DNA of 64,000 nt from Gymnorhina tibicen (taxonomy: Eukaryota; Chordata; Aves; Passeriformes; Artamidae). Under the pieces are notes generated by a model. It had not been told where the DNA came from. It saw only the letters and a program-made list of their open reading frames with translations, and did not search any database. The stretch is from assembly GCA_013399875.1 (NCBI GenBank), contig VXAZ01004553.1, forward strand, positions 620,001 through 684,000. The letters are read 5' to 3'. This document shows positions 62,201-64,000 of this stretch, in pieces. How positions within the stretch are numbered: position 1 is the first letter of the stretch; the number at the start of each line of letters is the position of its first letter. A program made the position numbers and the translations under genes.

Positions 62201-64000
62201 CCACTCTAAATACAACCTGCATTAGGTTTGAAGTAATATTCAATGTGATCACTGTATTTGAGAATGAACCCTGCGATTTCCACTCAGTCAAGAAGTCTTT
62301 CGAGGCTATTTTGGAGAAGTGACTGAAAACTGGCTAGGGAATTGATAGTGACTAGCAATGAAGTTTTTACCCTAGTGGAGAGACCAGTGAGTTTTATAAT
62401 TCATTGTAGTACAAATCTTGAGAATTGTGAAAGGAACAGAGTCTCAGCAAGTTAATTTCTCTAAACTTTATTAGTTTATATGGCAATTTACCTGACAAAG
62501 GAGAACATGAGAAGAAATGCTTGAGGCAGTTCATATGATTGTAAAATTCCAAACAGGTAATAAAAAATATTCCAGATTACAGTCGAAAGTAAATTGAATA
62601 AAGCTACCATAATTCTTCATAGCTTCAAACATTATTCATTCACTAACCATTTATATTAGAAGAGCATTTTGAATTCGAAGTCATGAACAAAAGGACTTAC
62701 ATGGGGATATCTTTACTTGTATATTACTAAAATTATATTCAGACTGAAGGAGATGAAAAAGCCAAGAGAAACCTGTATCTTTTGTTTTTTTCACTAAGAA
62801 AAGTTAAGCAGTATGTCAAAGATAAGGCTCTAAAACATTAATCAGATTCAATTCTCAAAATACTCTTTTCAGGGAATTACTGCCTTGGCTTCATCTGTTG
62901 ATCCAAACCATCCAGCAAGTTCATAGTGACAACTAAATCTTGTGTTTATTTGCATTTCAAGCAGCTAAAAATTAGCTCAAGATGCTATATTTATCTGGAT
63001 CCTTACATACAGATTTCAGTACAGGGCTATTTTGGCCTTCAGAGCACAACTCCCTGTTGTAAATGTTAAACAGGAAGTTGGAAGTTTTGTCAGATGAAAT
63101 TGCCAAAGAACAGAGTTAATATTAGAAGCACTTTTAAACTCTAGCTTGATGCTTTTGTTAAAGTGAGTTAAGTGAAAATGAATGTGGGCACAGGAATAGT
63201 CAGGTTTGGGATGCCAAGTTCTCATGCTGAGAACCAGGGGAGGATGTCCTTTCAAAATGCTTGGCTCGCAGATGCAGAAACATAAATTGCATCAGTTTAC
63301 ACTCAGTGCAGGTTTTCAAGATTTGTCTCCCACACAATAACACTGTTGGAACGAGCAGCTGGATCCTGAGGCATGGTTCTGCAGGAAAATGGGCATTCTG
63401 TGCCTGCAGGATATGAAAGATCCAGATTATTCCACATCAGACAGGTGGTGGGTTTGTGTCTCATAGCCACGGACGTTCTGCAGTGGGGTTGGTATAGAAA
63501 TACTGTACAGCTGTACGAGTTTATCACACGAGTTATCAACAACAGAGGTCACACAACCCTTAAAAAGTAAGAAGGATGTAAGTCACGATGCTGGCAATAT
63601 ATTTATACGTGGGAATTGTGGCACTCATATTACTCCAAATTATTAGATGGTGTCTAATAAAACAGCAGGGCAGTCAGAATTGCTCATACAGATGACATAA
63701 TACCGGTCCAATAAGCCCAGATGAGAGGGTCTGAAGTGACAACACATTGGAGACAGAGATTCTGGGAGATCAAACTATCTTCCAGCTTGATGAAGAGACA
63801 GCTGTTGGGCTGATACAGCCCCCATATGATCCTCAAAATGTGTTTCATAGCAAAGATTGTATTCCTGATCCACAACTAAAAAAAAAAAACCCAATCCTCT
63901 CTTAGTTTAGACAGAGGTCAATATAGATTATAGTTCCTAAAACAGCACTTCTGCAATAATATTGATATTTTCTGCCTGCAAAAGACTCTTTTGCTTTTAG
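59208..64000. other. Non-coding A+T-rich DNA, no gene seen
   Basis: No gene, RNA gene or named transposon is visible. 59260-59880 is especially A+T-rich and holds a perfect 22-bp palindrome (listed separately). A T-run lies at about 61219-61232. ORFs at about 60687-61314 and 63016-63570 occur on both strands of the same DNA and lack family resemblance. Confidence 0.6.
59692..59713. repeat. Perfect 22-bp palindrome with forkhead-like core
   Basis: The 22 bases are identical to their reverse complement. The centre reads TGTTTATAAACA, two facing copies of the forkhead-type TGTTTA/TAAACA core. A third TTTA-rich echo (ggtttatatat) follows at 59715. It could be a paired FOX-factor site or a cruciform-prone sequence, or chance in A+T-rich DNA. 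Confidence 0.75.

Noticed and set aside
1..64000. CRISPR array, prophage, operon or other prokaryotic system
   Set aside because: There are no regularly spaced repeats, dense ORFs or ribosome-binding sites. CR1 and LTR repeats show vertebrate (avian) DNA.

Overview
The window looks like ordinary nuclear DNA from a bird. The main evidence is at least six fragments that match the 3' end of the avian CR1 LINE, with its conserved 'ggttggaaggga' and 'gattctgtg' blocks, plus one retroviral long terminal repeat (LTR). Nothing looks prokaryotic: there are no dense ORFs, ribosome-binding sites, operons, rRNAs, tRNAs or CRISPR arrays. The sequence is visibly A+T-rich with long non-coding stretches, as expected of an intron, an intergenic region or a gene-poor block of a large chromosome.

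No protein-coding gene could be identified by name. The open reading frames are short, overlap on both strands and do not resemble any family I recognise. The clearest functional element is a compact CpG island at about 6650-7100, the only strong one in the window. About 180 bases downstream on the + strand lies an ATG in good context that runs straight into a consensus splice donor (7278-7291). This may be a promoter with a first exon, coding or lncRNA. A run of TAAT-rich, repeat-free DNA follows it.

Layout: 1-6649 is unique A+T-rich DNA, including a conserved-element-like block at 2521-2900. 6650-7400 holds the CpG island and flank. 7401-14084 is unique DNA with small duplications. 14085-14362 holds CR1 DNA, apparently one copy inserted into another. 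14363-21668 is unique DNA with a perfect 14-bp hairpin at 17174-17210. 21669-21727 is a CR1 fragment. 23503-23575 is a small minisatellite next to a coding-like segment at 23829-23992 (- strand). 29700-29940 is a minor CpG-rich block. 41647-52694 contains a series of splice-flanked open segments on the - strand whose reading phases fit together, a speculative transcript. 47650-48083 holds two CR1 3' ends on the + strand. 53611-53691 and 57911-58180 are CR1 on the - strand. 54296-54464 is an exon-like open segment on the + strand. 58624-59203 is a complete-looking solo LTR (- strand) with matching 4-bp flanks. The rest, to 64000, is A+T-rich unique DNA with one perfect 22-bp palindrome carrying a forkhead-type core.

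Confidence is high for the CR1 and LTR calls and for the CpG island. It is low for every exon-like segment, because decoy exons with good splice sites are common in vertebrate introns and no homology search could be run.
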